From Anaerolineales bacterium (lineage in GTDB: Bacteria > Chloroflexota > Anaerolineae > Anaerolineales > Villigracilaceae): a DNA stretch of 42,861 bases. Each line of letters starts with the position of its first letter. The first letter of the stretch is position 1. Shown piece by piece: positions 6,445-15,723 of this stretch. Position numbers and translations under genes: made by a program. The notes beneath the pieces were generated by a model. That model made no database searches. It was not told the origin of the DNA and saw only the letters and a list, made by a program, of their open reading frames with translations. Where the stretch lies: contig JASEHI010000016.1 of NCBI GenBank assembly GCA_030018695.1, forward strand, positions 1 to 42,861, in the 5' to 3' direction.

Positions 6445-7626
6445 CTATTTTCTTGGCAGGTGGATGATAAAGGTCGTCCCCTCACCGAGCTGGCTGTGCA
6501 CCTCGATACAACCCCCGTGTCCTTGAACAATTTGCTTGCAAATCGAAAGCCCCAATCCGGTGCCGCCCGGCTTGCCTTCCGCGTCCTGGACGCGATAGAA
6601 TTTTTGAAACAGGTACGGTAACGCTTTTTCGGGGATGCCGATGCCGGTATCCTGCACGGACAGGATAAACTCCTTCTCCTCCGCCAAGGCTCTCAGTGTG
6701 ACCGAACCATTTGGACGGTTATACTTGATCGCATTGCTCAACAAGTTGAGAATAACCTGTTTCATCTTATCGCGATCGGCCTCCAGAGCGGGGAAATCAG
6801 CGGGGATTTCGATGTTGATCTGGATACCCTCTTCAGCGGCCTTGCTTTGCATCACCTTTCTACATTCCTCCAGCAAGGCCTTCAGGTCTATCTCGCTGCT
6901 GTGAAACTGAACACGGCCTGATTCCAGGCGCGCCAAGTCGAGGAACGAAGAAGCAAGGGCATTGAGCCGGTTGGTCTCATCATGAATGCTGTGGATGGTC
7001 TGTTCGAGTTGTGCGTGGGACATCTCCGGCCTGAGCAGCAGATAGGTCGCCGTGGTGAGCGCACAGAGAGGCGTACGCAATTCATGGACGAAATCGGCGA
7101 TCAGGTCGGATTGCTGGAATAAGCGTGTATTTTCAATCGCCACGGCTGCCTGGGCGCCCAGAACCGAGAGCAGGTTTTCGTCTGTTTCGGTAAATTCGCC
7201 GGATTGTTTGTTCAGGGCTTCCAGCACACCGATGACTTTATCTTTGGTGACCAACGGAACGCCCAACAACGAATTTGTGGCGTAGTGGGTCACCTCTTCG
7301 ATCTCCCCGAAATGACGTGGATCCTCTCGAGCGTTTGAGATCCGCACCGGCTTCCGGTGGGTGACGATCCAGCCGGCAATGCTGCCCTCCAACGGCACGA
7401 CCAGGCCGCGCATTAACGGCGTATCCATGTCGGTCGCAACCTGGAAATGTAACTGGCGGGAGGTATCGTCATAAAGCAGGATCGAAGCTGCCTGTGCATT
7501 GGTAATATCCACCGCGGCCCAAATGATACGGTTGAGCAGAATGTCCAGGTCGAGCGTCGAGGCCAGGTCACGGGCGATATCAATCAATCGCCGGTAACCT
7601 TCCAGTTGTTTTTTGGTATCAGTCAT
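6445..7626 (-). CDS. GAF domain sensor histidine kinase
   Basis: A soluble sensor kinase with no membrane segment, so it should sense a cytoplasmic ligand or redox state through its GAF domain (about residues 25-168). The dimerisation/phosphoacceptor motif is DFVHELRTP with His181. The ATPase domain has KQVILNLLSNAIKYN (N box), DTGIGIP (G1) and GGTGLGLSICKQ (G2). The start at 7626 overlaps the sirtuin stop in the string ATGACTGA, suggesting translational coupling. The frame also runs up to 7677, but those 17 extra codons are a palindromic repeat. It is the third gene of the response regulator-sirtuin-kinase operon, so the upstream receiver is its likely partner. Confidence 0.92.
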   Translation of the reverse strand: MTDTKKQLEGYRRLIDIARDLASTLDLDILLNRIIWAAVDITNAQAASILLYDDTSRQLHFQVATDMDTPLMRGLVVPLEGSIAGWIVTHRKPVRISNAREDPRHFGEIEEVTHYATNSLLGVPLVTKDKVIGVLEALNKQSGEFTETDENLLSVLGAQAAVAIENTRLFQQSDLIADFVHELRTPLCALTTATYLLLRPEMSHAQLEQTIHSIHDETNRLNALASSFLDLARLESGRVQFHSSEIDLKALLEECRKVMQSKAAEEGIQINIEIPADFPALEADRDKMKQVILNLLSNAIKYNRPNGSVTLRALAEEKEFILSVQDTGIGIPEKALPYLFQKFYRVQDAEGKPGGTGLGLSICKQIVQGHGGCIEVHSQLGEGTTFIIHLPRK

Positions 7627-8437
7627 GGTAGCCGCTTCTACTGTGCCTTGTGGAGCGGCTACCATCATGTAAGACACGCTCCGCGATCATGGGAATGATA
7701 TCAGCAACATCCCCCAGGATGACAGCATCGGCACGTACGCTCAGGTAGGTCTCTGAGAGGTTGGCGATGACCAGGTGCGCGCCCCGGTCGAGGGCCTGGA
7801 GCGGCAAGCCGGCAACGGGCAGTACCTCGAGCGAAGATCCGGCCACCAGGATCAGGTCACAATTTCGACAGGCAGACTGGGCTTCATACCAGGTCTGCAG
7901 CGGTAGTTGTTCGCCAAACAAGATGATATCCGGTTTTAATATCCCCCCACACTCCGGGCAGTACGGGATCAGACCATCTTTAAGATATGGTTCGATGAAT
8001 CCCTGGCTGCTGATTTGCTTGAAACACTGCGTACAGGACATCGTCTGGAACGTGCCGTGTGTCTCCAAGACGTACGAGGATCCCGCCTTTTGATGAAGGT
8101 TATCAATATTCTGGGTGATGATGGTTTTGAAATAACCGGCCGCCTGCAACTGCGCAAATGCTCGATGAGCAGGATTAGGCTCTGCATTGAAAATTTGAAT
8201 GGCCAGGGGACGGATCCACTGATAGAAACGCTCGGGCGCGTAGCGAAAAGCGTTCAGCGTGGCAACCTCCATCGGGTCCACCTTGGACCATAAACCTGTG
8301 CCTTCCGAACGAAAATCGGGGATACCCGATGGGGTAGACACGCCAGCGCCGGTGAGGACTACGCCGCGCTGTGACTTGCGAATTATTTCCGCCGCATATT
8401 GGATGCACTCAAGGGTCTGGGCAGAGAAAAAGCTCAT
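7619..8437 (-). CDS. NAD-dependent protein deacylase, sirtuin (Sir2/CobB family)
   Basis: Removes acyl groups from lysines using NAD. The NAD-binding GAGVSTPSGIPDFRSEGTGLW spans residues 30-50, TQNIDNLHQKAG is at 108-119, and the catalytic His127 is in ETHGTF. A four-Cys zinc site is formed by CTQC and CPECG. PDIILFGEQLP and GSSLEVLPVAGLP complete the family signature. The last 15 or so residues (after AERVL) come from the palindromic repeat at 7624-7669 and look like a repeat-added tail. It overlaps the preceding response regulator gene by 4 nt and the following kinase by 8 nt, so all three are probably made together. A sirtuin inside a two-component operon is unusual. Confidence 0.93.
   Translation of the reverse strand: MSFFSAQTLECIQYAAEIIRKSQRGVVLTGAGVSTPSGIPDFRSEGTGLWSKVDPMEVATLNAFRYAPERFYQWIRPLAIQIFNAEPNPAHRAFAQLQAAGYFKTIITQNIDNLHQKAGSSYVLETHGTFQTMSCTQCFKQISSQGFIEPYLKDGLIPYCPECGGILKPDIILFGEQLPLQTWYEAQSACRNCDLILVAGSSLEVLPVAGLPLQALDRGAHLVIANLSETYLSVRADAVILGDVADIIPMIAERVLHDGSRSTRHSRSGYHD
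7624..7669. repeat. 46-bp palindromic repeat, ATGGTAGC family (copy 2)
   Basis: Outer arms ATGGTAGCCGC and GCGGCTACCAT flank a short centre. The reverse complement is a close match to the copy at 30947-30992. It covers the sirtuin C-terminal codons and the kinase start codon, and it supplies an ATG at each edge. Confidence 0.7.
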
Positions 8438-9594
8438 TTCTCTAGTTGGGCGCGTTCAAGCATCAAAGAGGCCAGTTTGGCGAACTGTTGAGAGGTCTGG
8501 GTATCTGGCTGATACGAGACGGCTATGGTTTTCATCTGCGCAGCCCGGTATATGAGTTCCGGGAAAGGCATAATGACCGCAGGCACTGTAAAATCCAATT
8601 TTTCCTGAACTTGGGTCGCGCTCAATTGTGTATCCGAGCGGAGGCGATTGACCACAACAGGGCTGATTCTGCGCTTATTGACATCCAATTCCACCAGGTT
8701 GGCGATCAAAGCTTTGGCGTGTAAAACTGAGTTCGAGCTTGGCTCCACGATAACAATGAGATGCTGGCATTTCTTGAGCAATTTTTGGGTCAACGGAGGT
8801 AGGCCGGGGCCAAGGTCCAGAATCAGATAGGGCGCCAGGCTCGTCAAGCGATTGATAATCGCCTCAAATTGGGCGGTTGCATTCTGCAATATCGCATCCC
8901 GTGGTTGCACCGACCCCAACAATAATCTCAGGCCGGTATCATGGGTAAGAAGGCTATCTTTGACCTTTTGCTGGGTTAATTCATCCGGCTTGGCTTGTAG
9001 AAGGGAGGCAAGTTCTTTGGGATCAGGTTCTCCCAGATCAGGGCCAAGCGTACCCATGCCGGGGCGTAGTTCGGCCATGATGATTTCCGCCTGGGCGGCC
9101 GTCATCAGGCTTTTGGCCAGGTTTACCGCCAATGTCGTCACACCCTGACCGCCGCGCGCGGCGAGAATACCGATGGTGAAGGGCGGTTTCTCCACCGGCA
9201 CCACCACGCCGGCCTTCCATCGTTTCGAACGAGCCAGCAGCGCTTTGACATGCGCCTGAAGCTCGGCCGGATGTGTGGGCTTGGTCAAGTAGTCATCCGC
9301 ACCCGACTCGAAGCCTGAAACCTTATCGTCCAACTGGGTCTTGGCGGTAAACATCAGGATGGGGATATCCGCCGTCTGCGGATTGTTGCGCAGGCGCCGC
9401 GTCACTTCATAGCCATCCATATCCGGCATCATAATATCCACAAGGATCAAGTCGGGATTTTCAGACCCTGCCTGGGACAATCCCTGTTCGCCATTTGAGG
9501 CGACTGCGATTTGATACCCCTGTCGCTGGAGCATCGCGCCCACCAAACGAAGTGTATCGAGGTCATCATCAATGATCAAAATTTTCTGAGCCAT
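8434..9594 (-). CDS. Response regulator receiver fused to a MinD/ParA-like ATPase (CpaE/TadZ type)
   Basis: A two-domain protein. The N-terminal receiver has the acidic pair near residues 9-11, the phosphoacceptor Asp53 in LILVDIMMPDMDG, the Thr of MFTAKTQ and Lys in YLTKPTHP. After a linker, a P-loop ATPase begins with GILAARGGQGVTTLAVNLAK, a deviant MinD-type Walker A. Later come LILDLGPGLPP (Walker B region) and VEPSSNSVLHAKAL. CpaE and TadZ proteins share this layout and place pilus machinery or other cell-pole structures. No pilus genes are present here, so the target is open. ATG at 9594 is preferred over the TTG at 9600 because GAGG lies 8 nt upstream. It overlaps the sirtuin start by 4 nt. 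Confidence 0.85.
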   Translation of the reverse strand: MAQKILIIDDDLDTLRLVGAMLQRQGYQIAVASNGEQGLSQAGSENPDLILVDIMMPDMDGYEVTRRLRNNPQTADIPILMFTAKTQLDDKVSGFESGADDYLTKPTHPAELQAHVKALLARSKRWKAGVVVPVEKPPFTIGILAARGGQGVTTLAVNLAKSLMTAAQAEIIMAELRPGMGTLGPDLGEPDPKELASLLQAKPDELTQQKVKDSLLTHDTGLRLLLGSVQPRDAILQNATAQFEAIINRLTSLAPYLILDLGPGLPPLTQKLLKKCQHLIVIVEPSSNSVLHAKALIANLVELDVNKRRISPVVVNRLRSDTQLSATQVQEKLDFTVPAVIMPFPELIYRAAQMKTIAVSYQPDTQTSQQFAKLASLMLERAQLEK

Positions 9595-9764
9595 AGTCAA
9601 ATCCTCATTAGGACTTCATCGGTCTTCAGGAATTCCTGTGAAGGGCTGTTTCGTGTATTTAAGTCTAGCACAAAGCAGACTTTCAAGCAAGTAAAATCGC
9701 GAATTTGCGAGGCTGGTATAATAATTGTTTGCGTCATCTTCAATACCCGTTTTTGAAACAAATG

Positions 9765-9773
9765 TGCTACAAT
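9765..9773 (+). promoter_or_regulatory. Candidate extended -10 promoter for uvrA
   Basis: TGCTACAAT fits an extended -10 element (TGn plus TACAAT), 31 nt before the uvrA ATG. No good -35 box is seen at the right distance. The 204-bp divergent spacer 9601-9804 otherwise shows no clear element. Confidence 0.35.
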
Positions 9774-9804
9774 TACCCTACTCTCATACTTTCCAAAGGG
9801 AAAC

Positions 9805-12774
9805 ATGCCTGCAAATGTCATCCGCGTCGTTGGGGCGCGTGAACACAACCTCAAAAACATTACCGTAGAAATCCCCCGCGATAAACTGGTCGTCATCACC
9901 GGGTTATCCGGCTCGGGCAAGTCGTCGCTGGCCTTCGATACCATCTTCGCCGAAGGTCAGCGGCGCTATGTCGAGTCGCTCTCGGCATACGCCCGTCAGT
10001 TCCTGGGCCAGATGAACAAGCCGGATGTGGATTATATCGAAGGCCTCTCCCCGGCCGTCTCCATTGACCAAAAAGGCACCTCGCATAACCCGCGTTCGAC
10101 CGTCGGCACGGTGACTGAAATTTACGACTACCTGCGCCTTCTTTTTGCACGCGTAGGAATCCCGCACTGCCCGGTATGTGGGCGCGAGGTGGTGAAACAA
10201 TCGGCCCAGGAAATCGTGGATGGCATCGAATCGTTGCCTGCCGGCAGCCGCATCCTGGTGTTGGCGCCAGTAGTGCGCGGCCGCAAAGGGACATACCAGG
10301 CCGTCTTCGAGGAGATCCGCAAGGCTGGCTTTGTCCGCGCTCGCGTGGACGGGACGGTCTACAGCTTGGACGAGGAGATCAGCCTCGACCGTTACAAGAT
10401 CCACACCATCGAGGCGGTGGTGGATCGTTTGGTGGTATCCGGCCACGCGTCCGAGGATGAGCGGAAGGCAGCGCGCACGCGGCTGACGGATTCGGTCGAG
10501 ACAGCCCTGAAGTTTGGGGATGGGTATCTGACGGTGAGTCTTCAGTCTGATAGTCTACAGTCCAATAGTCTCCTGTCTGACAGTCGGCAGTCTGATAGTA
10601 ACCGACCCACCGGCCATCGAACTAGAGACTATGAGACTAAAGACTATCAGACTAACGACCTGCACTTTTCCGAACACCTCGCCTGCCCGGAGCACGGCAT
10701 CAGCATCCCGGAGATCGAGCCGCGTACCTTCTCGTTCAACACCCCACACGGCGCCTGTCCCGACTGCCAGGGCCTGGGCAACAAACTGGAAATAGACCCC
10801 GAACGCGTGGTTGATCCCGAGCGTTCGTTATCCGAAGGCGCGCTGATCGCGATGGAGTGGAATAACCTGCGCGAGGACATGGGTTACTACTGGCAGCTCC
10901 TGGATGCGACCGCCCGCCATTTTCGTATTGACCTGAACGTGCCTTTCAGCGCGCTCTCGCCCGAAAAGCAGAATATCGTCCTTTACGGTACAAAGGGCGA
11001 AAAAGTGACGGTTCACTATCACAACCGCGAAGGACGCCAGGCGGTCTTCGACACCGCCTACGAGGGCGTCATCCCCAACCTGGAACGCCGCTACCGTGAA
11101 ACACAATCCGAGTACATCCGTTCCAAGATCAGCGAATACATGACCGACCGTCCCTGTCCGACCTGTCAGGGAAAACGCCTGCGCCCGGAAGCCATCGCCA
11201 TCACTGTGGATGACATTAATATCATCGAAGTTACCGCCTGGCCGATCAACCGCACGCTGGAATGGATCGAGAGACTGGCCAGGAAAAAAACGCCCCTGAA
11301 TGCACGCCAGCAAGCCATCTCCGAGCGCATACTTAAAGAAATCCATTCCCGGCTGGGATTCCTGGTCAATGTGGGGCTGGACTACTTGACCTTAAACCGC
11401 TCGGCCGGGTCGCTTTCCGGCGGCGAAGCGCAGCGCATCCGCCTGGCCACGCAGGTCGGCTCGCGGCTGGTCGGCGTGCTTTACGTGTTGGACGAACCCT
11501 CCATCGGCCTGCACCCGCGCGATAATGGCCGCCTGCTCGACACGCTGAAAGGCTTGCGCGACCTGGGCAATACCATTCTGGTCGTCGAACATGATGACGA
11601 GACCATCCGCACCGCAGACTGGATCATTGACCTCGGCCTGGGCGCGGGTGAACATGGCGGGCGGATCATTGCCGAAGGCACGCCAGAGGACATCCTGGCG
11701 CACCCCAAGTCGCTCACCGGGGCATACCTGTCGGGGCGCAAGCAGATCCCGATCCCGAAAAAGCGGCGCACGGGCAATGGCAAACATCTCACCGTGGTCG
11801 GGGCGCGGGCGAACAATCTAAAGGATTTGACCATCCGCATCCCGCTTGGCAAGCTGGTCTGCATCACGGGCGTTTCGGGTTCAGGCAAGTCCTCCCTGAT
11901 GACGGATGTGCTTTACAACGCGCTGGCCGCCAGGCTGCACGGCGCCCACACCCAACCCGGCGACCACGACCACATCGAAGGTCTGGAGCATATTGACAAG
12001 ATCATCAATATTGACCAGTCACCCATCGGGCGCACGCCGCGCTCCAACCCCGGCACCTACACCAGCCTGTTCGACGAGATCCGCAAGCTCTTCGCCGAAC
12101 TGCCCGAAAGCAAAGTTCGCGGTTATAAACCGGGACGCTTCTCGTTCAACGTCCACGGCGGGCGGTGTGAGGCCTGCCAGGGGCAGGGTCAGTTACGCAT
12201 CGAAATGCAATTCCTGCCGGATATCTACGTGCCATGCGACGTCTGCCACGGGAGGCGCTTCAACCGCGAGACGCTGCAAGTCCACTTCAAGGGCCTCTCG
12301 ATCGCTGACGTGTTGGACACGACTATCGAAAAAGGATTGGAACTTTTCGCGGCTTTCCCGGCCATGGTCAGCAAATTGAAGACGCTTTCAGAGGTTGGAC
12401 TTGGATACATTAAGATCGGACAGCCGGCCACAACCCTTTCTGGCGGCGAGGCGCAGCGCGTCAAACTGGCGCGTGAGCTTTCGCGCCGCGCCACCGGCCG
12501 CACCCTGTACGTGCTCGACGAACCCTCGGTCGGACTCCACGCTGCCGACGTGCACAAACTGATCGAAGTCCTGCAACGCCTGGTGGAGGCGGGCAACTCG
12601 GTGCTGATCATCGAGCACAACCCCGACATCGTCAAAGTCGCCGATTGGATCATAGACCTGGGGCCCGAAGGCGGCGAGCGGGGCGGCAGGTTGGTCGCTG
12701 AAGGGACACCGGAAGATGTGTGCAATCTGGCAGGGTCATATACCGGGCAATTTTTGAAAGGACATTTGAAATAG
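9805..12774 (+). CDS. uvrA: Excinuclease ABC subunit UvrA with a repeat-derived insertion
   Basis: The damage-sensing ATPase of nucleotide excision repair. It has two ABC modules: Walker [15 protein letters not shown] (about residue 34) and [14 protein letters not shown] (about 689). The two signatures are [14 protein letters not shown] (about 537) and [14 protein letters not shown] (about 877). Zinc-binding pairs include CPVC near 122, CPDC near 318, and CEAC/CDVC near 790-813; the usual CPxC at about 294 is CPEHG, as in many UvrA proteins. The protein is 989 aa, against about 940 in E. coli. The excess is largely a Ser/Gln/Asp-rich stretch at about 245-285, encoded by short tandem arrays, in front of the [13 protein letters not shown] motif. 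A partner uvrB is not in this window. Confidence 0.97.
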   Translation: MPANVIRVVGAREHNLKNITVEIPRDKLVVITGLSGSGKSSLAFDTIFAEGQRRYVESLSAYARQFLGQMNKPDVDYIEGLSPAVSIDQKGTSHNPRSTVGTVTEIYDYLRLLFARVGIPHCPVCGREVVKQSAQEIVDGIESLPAGSRILVLAPVVRGRKGTYQAVFEEIRKAGFVRARVDGTVYSLDEEISLDRYKIHTIEAVVDRLVVSGHASEDERKAARTRLTDSVETALKFGDGYLTVSLQSDSLQSNSLLSDSRQSDSNRPTGHRTRDYETKDYQTNDLHFSEHLACPEHGISIPEIEPRTFSFNTPHGACPDCQGLGNKLEIDPERVVDPERSLSEGALIAMEWNNLREDMGYYWQLLDATARHFRIDLNVPFSALSPEKQNIVLYGTKGEKVTVHYHNREGRQAVFDTAYEGVIPNLERRYRETQSEYIRSKISEYMTDRPCPTCQGKRLRPEAIAITVDDINIIEVTAWPINRTLEWIERLARKKTPLNARQQAISERILKEIHSRLGFLVNVGLDYLTLNRSAGSLSGGEAQRIRLATQVGSRLVGVLYVLDEPSIGLHPRDNGRLLDTLKGLRDLGNTILVVEHDDETIRTADWIIDLGLGAGEHGGRIIAEGTPEDILAHPKSLTGAYLSGRKQIPIPKKRRTGNGKHLTVVGARANNLKDLTIRIPLGKLVCITGVSGSGKSSLMTDVLYNALAARLHGAHTQPGDHDHIEGLEHIDKIINIDQSPIGRTPRSNPGTYTSLFDEIRKLFAELPESKVRGYKPGRFSFNVHGGRCEACQGQGQLRIEMQFLPDIYVPCDVCHGRRFNRETLQVHFKGLSIADVLDTTIEKGLELFAAFPAMVSKLKTLSEVGLGYIKIGQPATTLSGGEAQRVKLARELSRRATGRTLYVLDEPSVGLHAADVHKLIEVLQRLVEAGNSVLIIEHNPDIVKVADWIIDLGPEGGERGGRLVAEGTPEDVCNLAGSYTGQFLKGHLK
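10536..10656. repeat. Inverted short tandem arrays (AGTCTGAT unit) inside uvrA
   Basis: Units of 7-8 bp around AGTCTGAT run from about 10536 to 10600. CAGTCTGATAGT occurs exactly twice (10543-10554 and 10588-10599). After a loop the reverse-complement units (ACTATCAGACT, 10643-10653) follow. The whole stays in frame and makes a low-complexity [16 protein letters not shown]-type insertion. Confidence 0.8.
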
Positions 12775-12875
12775 AAACCCCACTCGCTTAATCCATAAAG
12801 TTCAGGTAGAATACAATTATCGAGGCTGTCAAGTTGTTTACGGCCTGCCTTTCTAGTGAAGAGATGGGATTACCT

Positions 12876-13598
12876 ATGAGCAGACAACCTCCTATCGCAG
12901 CCAACATTGGAGCTTACCGGAAGAAAAGACAGAAATGGACGCCGTTTATCATTGGGGGCCTGGCAATCCTGCTGGTCGTGATCGGCGTGATCATCCTCGT
13001 CGTTGGTTTTAGCGGCGGCGGCGGTTTTACGCTGTTTTCCACGCAGACTCCCACGCCGACCATCACCCCCTCCCCAACCAATACACCCATACCCACCCAC
13101 ACGCCCACCATCACGCCGACACCAACCGATACCCCAACAGCGACCCCCTCTATCCCGTATAACTACACCGTTGTGGAAGGCGATTCTTTGATCAAGATTG
13201 CCAAGGATCATGGCCTGGATGATAACGGTTATTTGGTGATACTTTTACTCAACCCACAAATCAACCCGAATACGCAGATCATCTATCCCGGTCAGACCAT
13301 TCTTCTCCCCCCGCCCGGGATGCAGTTACCCACGGCGACCCCTCTGCCGAGCAATGCGCCGCCCGGCACCAAGATCAACTACTTTGTCCTGCCCGGCGAC
13401 AGTCTGGGCAGCATCGCCAACAAGATGAACAGCACCATAGAAGACATTGTCAAAAACAACAAAGACCTGCTGAAAGACGGCGACAAGACGGTCATCCACC
13501 CTGGCTGGACGTTGGTCGTCCGGATCAACCTGGTCACACCGCAGCCAACTGCAACACCCGCAGTCACACAGACGCCAACTGCAACGAAAACGCCGTAA
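12876..13598 (+). CDS. Membrane-anchored protein with two LysM domains
   Basis: A cell-envelope protein that probably binds peptidoglycan or another N-acetylglucosamine polymer. A short basic N-terminus (YRKKRQKW) precedes one membrane helix (about residues 24-46), so most of the protein should lie outside. A Thr/Pro-rich linker with repeated TPT motifs follows. The two LysM modules start at YNYTVVEGDSLIKIAKDHGL and INYFVLPGDSLGSIANKMN. A second Thr/Pro-rich tail ends the protein. The start is uncertain: ATG 12876 is used, but ATG 12864 or TTG 12834 are in frame and no strong ribosome-binding site decides it. The partner or enzymatic role is unknown. Confidence 0.8.
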   Translation: MSRQPPIAANIGAYRKKRQKWTPFIIGGLAILLVVIGVIILVVGFSGGGGFTLFSTQTPTPTITPSPTNTPIPTHTPTITPTPTDTPTATPSIPYNYTVVEGDSLIKIAKDHGLDDNGYLVILLLNPQINPNTQIIYPGQTILLPPPGMQLPTATPLPSNAPPGTKINYFVLPGDSLGSIANKMNSTIEDIVKNNKDLLKDGDKTVIHPGWTLVVRINLVTPQPTATPAVTQTPTATKTP

Positions 13599-13637
13599 AA
13601 AATCCATGTGCCTCCCCCCTCACGGCAAGGAGCAATC

Positions 13638-14771
13638 GTGAGTAAGTGGCCTGAAAAATATGTCATTGGGCTAACCGGAAATATCGCCACCGGCAAGAGC
13701 GTGGTGCGCAAGATGCTGGAGCACCTGGGCGCGTACGGAATTGACGCCGACGCACTCGGCCATCGCGCGATAGCGAAAGGCGCGCCGGGCTATCAGCCCA
13801 TCTTGGATACCTTTGGCCACTGGGTATTGGATGGCAACGGACAGATTGACCGCGCCAAACTGGGACGTCTCGTCTTTGCGAACCCAGAAGGGCTGAAGCG
13901 ACTGGAAGCAATCGTTCATCCGCTCGTTGAGCAAGCAGTTGACTTGCTTATCCGGCGAGCATCGCAACGGATCATTGTCGTCGAAGCGATAAAGCTGCTC
14001 GAGAGTAACCTGGCCAGCGCCTGCGATACAGTTTGGATAACCTATTCGCCAGAGAATCTCCAGAAAACCCGGCTAATGGCAAAACGCGGGATGAACGAAG
14101 TGGAGGCGCTCCAACGCATCCGCATGCAGCCGCCGCAGGATCAAAGGATGGCTTCGGCAACGGTCATCATCCAGAACTCCGGCACTTTCGAGGGGACCTG
14201 GAAGCAGGTTGTGGCAGCCTGGAAGGTGATCTCGCCGATCGGCGATACCGACCCGATCATCACAAAGAAAGCCGCGGCCGGCGAATTGTCCGTCCAGCGC
14301 GGCCGGCCGCGCGATTCGGGTGCCATCGCCACTCTGATCACCCGTCTCAGCGGAGGCGCTCGTTCGCAGACCTCCCAAGATGTTATGGCTGCCTTCGGAG
14401 AAAAAGCTTACATGTTGCTCAAGTCTGGTAACCAGTTCGTCGGCCTGATCGGATGGCAGGTGGAGAATCTGGTCTCCCGCACCACCGAAATTTACATTGA
14501 TGCCTCCATTCCAATGAAACAGGCGGTGAAAGTTTTAGCGAGCGAGGTCGAGCGCACCTCACAGGAACTGCAATGTGAGGCCTCTTTACTCTTTCTGCCG
14601 CCGCAGATGGCTTCACAGGAAGCCATCTGGCGCGAATTGGGTTACGAAGGACGCACGCCACAATCACTGAGTGTTCAGGCCTGGCAAGACGCGGCCAACG
14701 AATCCATGCCAGCGAACACTATCATGCTCTTCAAACAACTCCGCCAGGATCGTGTCCTGCGGCCAATTTAA
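13638..14771 (+). CDS. coaE: Dephospho-CoA kinase fused to a C-terminal GNAT-like domain
   Basis: The N-terminal 200 residues are CoaE, the last step of coenzyme A synthesis. The P-loop is GLTGNIATGKSVVRKML, with DADALGHRAI and VHPLVEQ after it, and EAIKLLES stands where the kinase has its conserved acidic/lid region. Residues about 205-377 are extra. They begin VQRGRPRDSGAIATLITRLS and contain KAYMLLKSGNQFVGLIGWQ and LGYEGRTPQSL, a pattern like the GNAT acyltransferase fold, though no clear acetyl-CoA-binding Q/RxxGxG/A is seen. Start GTG 13638 is chosen because AAGGAG lies 6 nt before it. A CoA-making enzyme joined to a possible CoA-using or CoA-sensing domain is notable. Confidence 0.85.
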   Translation: MSKWPEKYVIGLTGNIATGKSVVRKMLEHLGAYGIDADALGHRAIAKGAPGYQPILDTFGHWVLDGNGQIDRAKLGRLVFANPEGLKRLEAIVHPLVEQAVDLLIRRASQRIIVVEAIKLLESNLASACDTVWITYSPENLQKTRLMAKRGMNEVEALQRIRMQPPQDQRMASATVIIQNSGTFEGTWKQVVAAWKVISPIGDTDPIITKKAAAGELSVQRGRPRDSGAIATLITRLSGGARSQTSQDVMAAFGEKAYMLLKSGNQFVGLIGWQVENLVSRTTEIYIDASIPMKQAVKVLASEVERTSQELQCEASLLFLPPQMASQEAIWRELGYEGRTPQSLSVQAWQDAANESMPANTIMLFKQLRQDRVLRPI

Positions 14772-14846
14772 GTCAGGTAGTGGGTATAAAGGGTTTAGGC
14801 ATCCGCGATTACCTGATTCCTGGCTTTCGAATGGTTTTTTATCGCC

Positions 14847-15716
14847 GTGCCAGAATTATTGAGTGATTTTCTTTTTCTATTCCAGCGCCTCGACTGGCTT
14901 GGGGTGGTTGATATCCTGCTGGTCGCGCTGATCTTCTTTGGGCTGCTCTATCTCGTCCGGGACACCCAGGCGATGCTCTTGTTGCGCGGCGTTATCTTGC
15001 TGCTGGTGCTAACGGTACTATTTACCAGCCTGGTCAACCTGCCGGCCTTTTCCTGGCTGCTGCGCACCGCGCTGCCGGCGCTTGTTTTTGCCATCCCGGT
15101 CATCTTTGCGCCGGAAATCCGCCGCGCCCTGGAGCGCATCGGGCGCGCCGGCACTTTCCGGCCGAGCACCAAGAAAGCGCTCAACCCGGAAATACAGCGA
15201 ACCATCCAGGCCGTAGTCAGCGCGGCAGCCCGGCTCGCGGCGCGCCAGCACGGCGCGCTGATCGTCCTGCAACGGCTGGACAGCCTGGATGGATATATCC
15301 GCTCCGGCGTATTGATGAAGGCGCAAGTCACCCCTGAACTGCTGCTGCAAATTTTCTACCCCAACACGCCGCTCCACGATGGCGCGGTGATCATCGAGAG
15401 GAATATCCTGGTCGCGGCAGCCTGTGTCATGCCGCTCTCATCCAGCGGTATCCTGGCGCGATCTCCCGATCACCAAATGGGATTGCGGCATCGCGCCGCG
15501 TTGGGCACCTCTGAAGCCACGGACGCCATTACGGTCGTCGTCTCTGAGGAAACCGGCGCAATTTCCATCGCGCACGCCGGGCGGATGATCCGCCGCCTGG
15601 ATGCAGAACGGCTCGAAAACATCCTGACCGCTTTCTACGACCCTTCACGTACCTCCCTCAAGACGGGTTTCTTCGAGCGTCATTTCCCTTATCTTTTTCC
15701 ACGTAAGGATGTGTGA
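14847..15716 (+). CDS. cdaA: Diadenylate cyclase CdaA
   Basis: Makes the second messenger c-di-AMP from two ATP. Three N-terminal membrane helices (about residues 18-38, 42-62 and 68-88) are followed by a cytoplasmic DAC domain. The catalytic motifs are DGAVIIERN (about 176) and LRHRAALG (about 212), matching the DGA and RHR motifs of active enzymes. Length 289 aa is normal. The start is GTG 14847, and no good ATG is in frame. The next gene is the YbbR-domain regulator CdaR, overlapping or nearly so, the standard cdaA-cdaR arrangement. In Firmicutes the system controls potassium and osmolyte transport and cell-wall balance. Confidence 0.96.
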   Translation: MPELLSDFLFLFQRLDWLGVVDILLVALIFFGLLYLVRDTQAMLLLRGVILLLVLTVLFTSLVNLPAFSWLLRTALPALVFAIPVIFAPEIRRALERIGRAGTFRPSTKKALNPEIQRTIQAVVSAAARLAARQHGALIVLQRLDSLDGYIRSGVLMKAQVTPELLLQIFYPNTPLHDGAVIIERNILVAAACVMPLSSSGILARSPDHQMGLRHRAALGTSEATDAITVVVSEETGAISIAHAGRMIRRLDAERLENILTAFYDPSRTSLKTGFFERHFPYLFPRKDV

Positions 15717-15723
15717 AGGTAAA

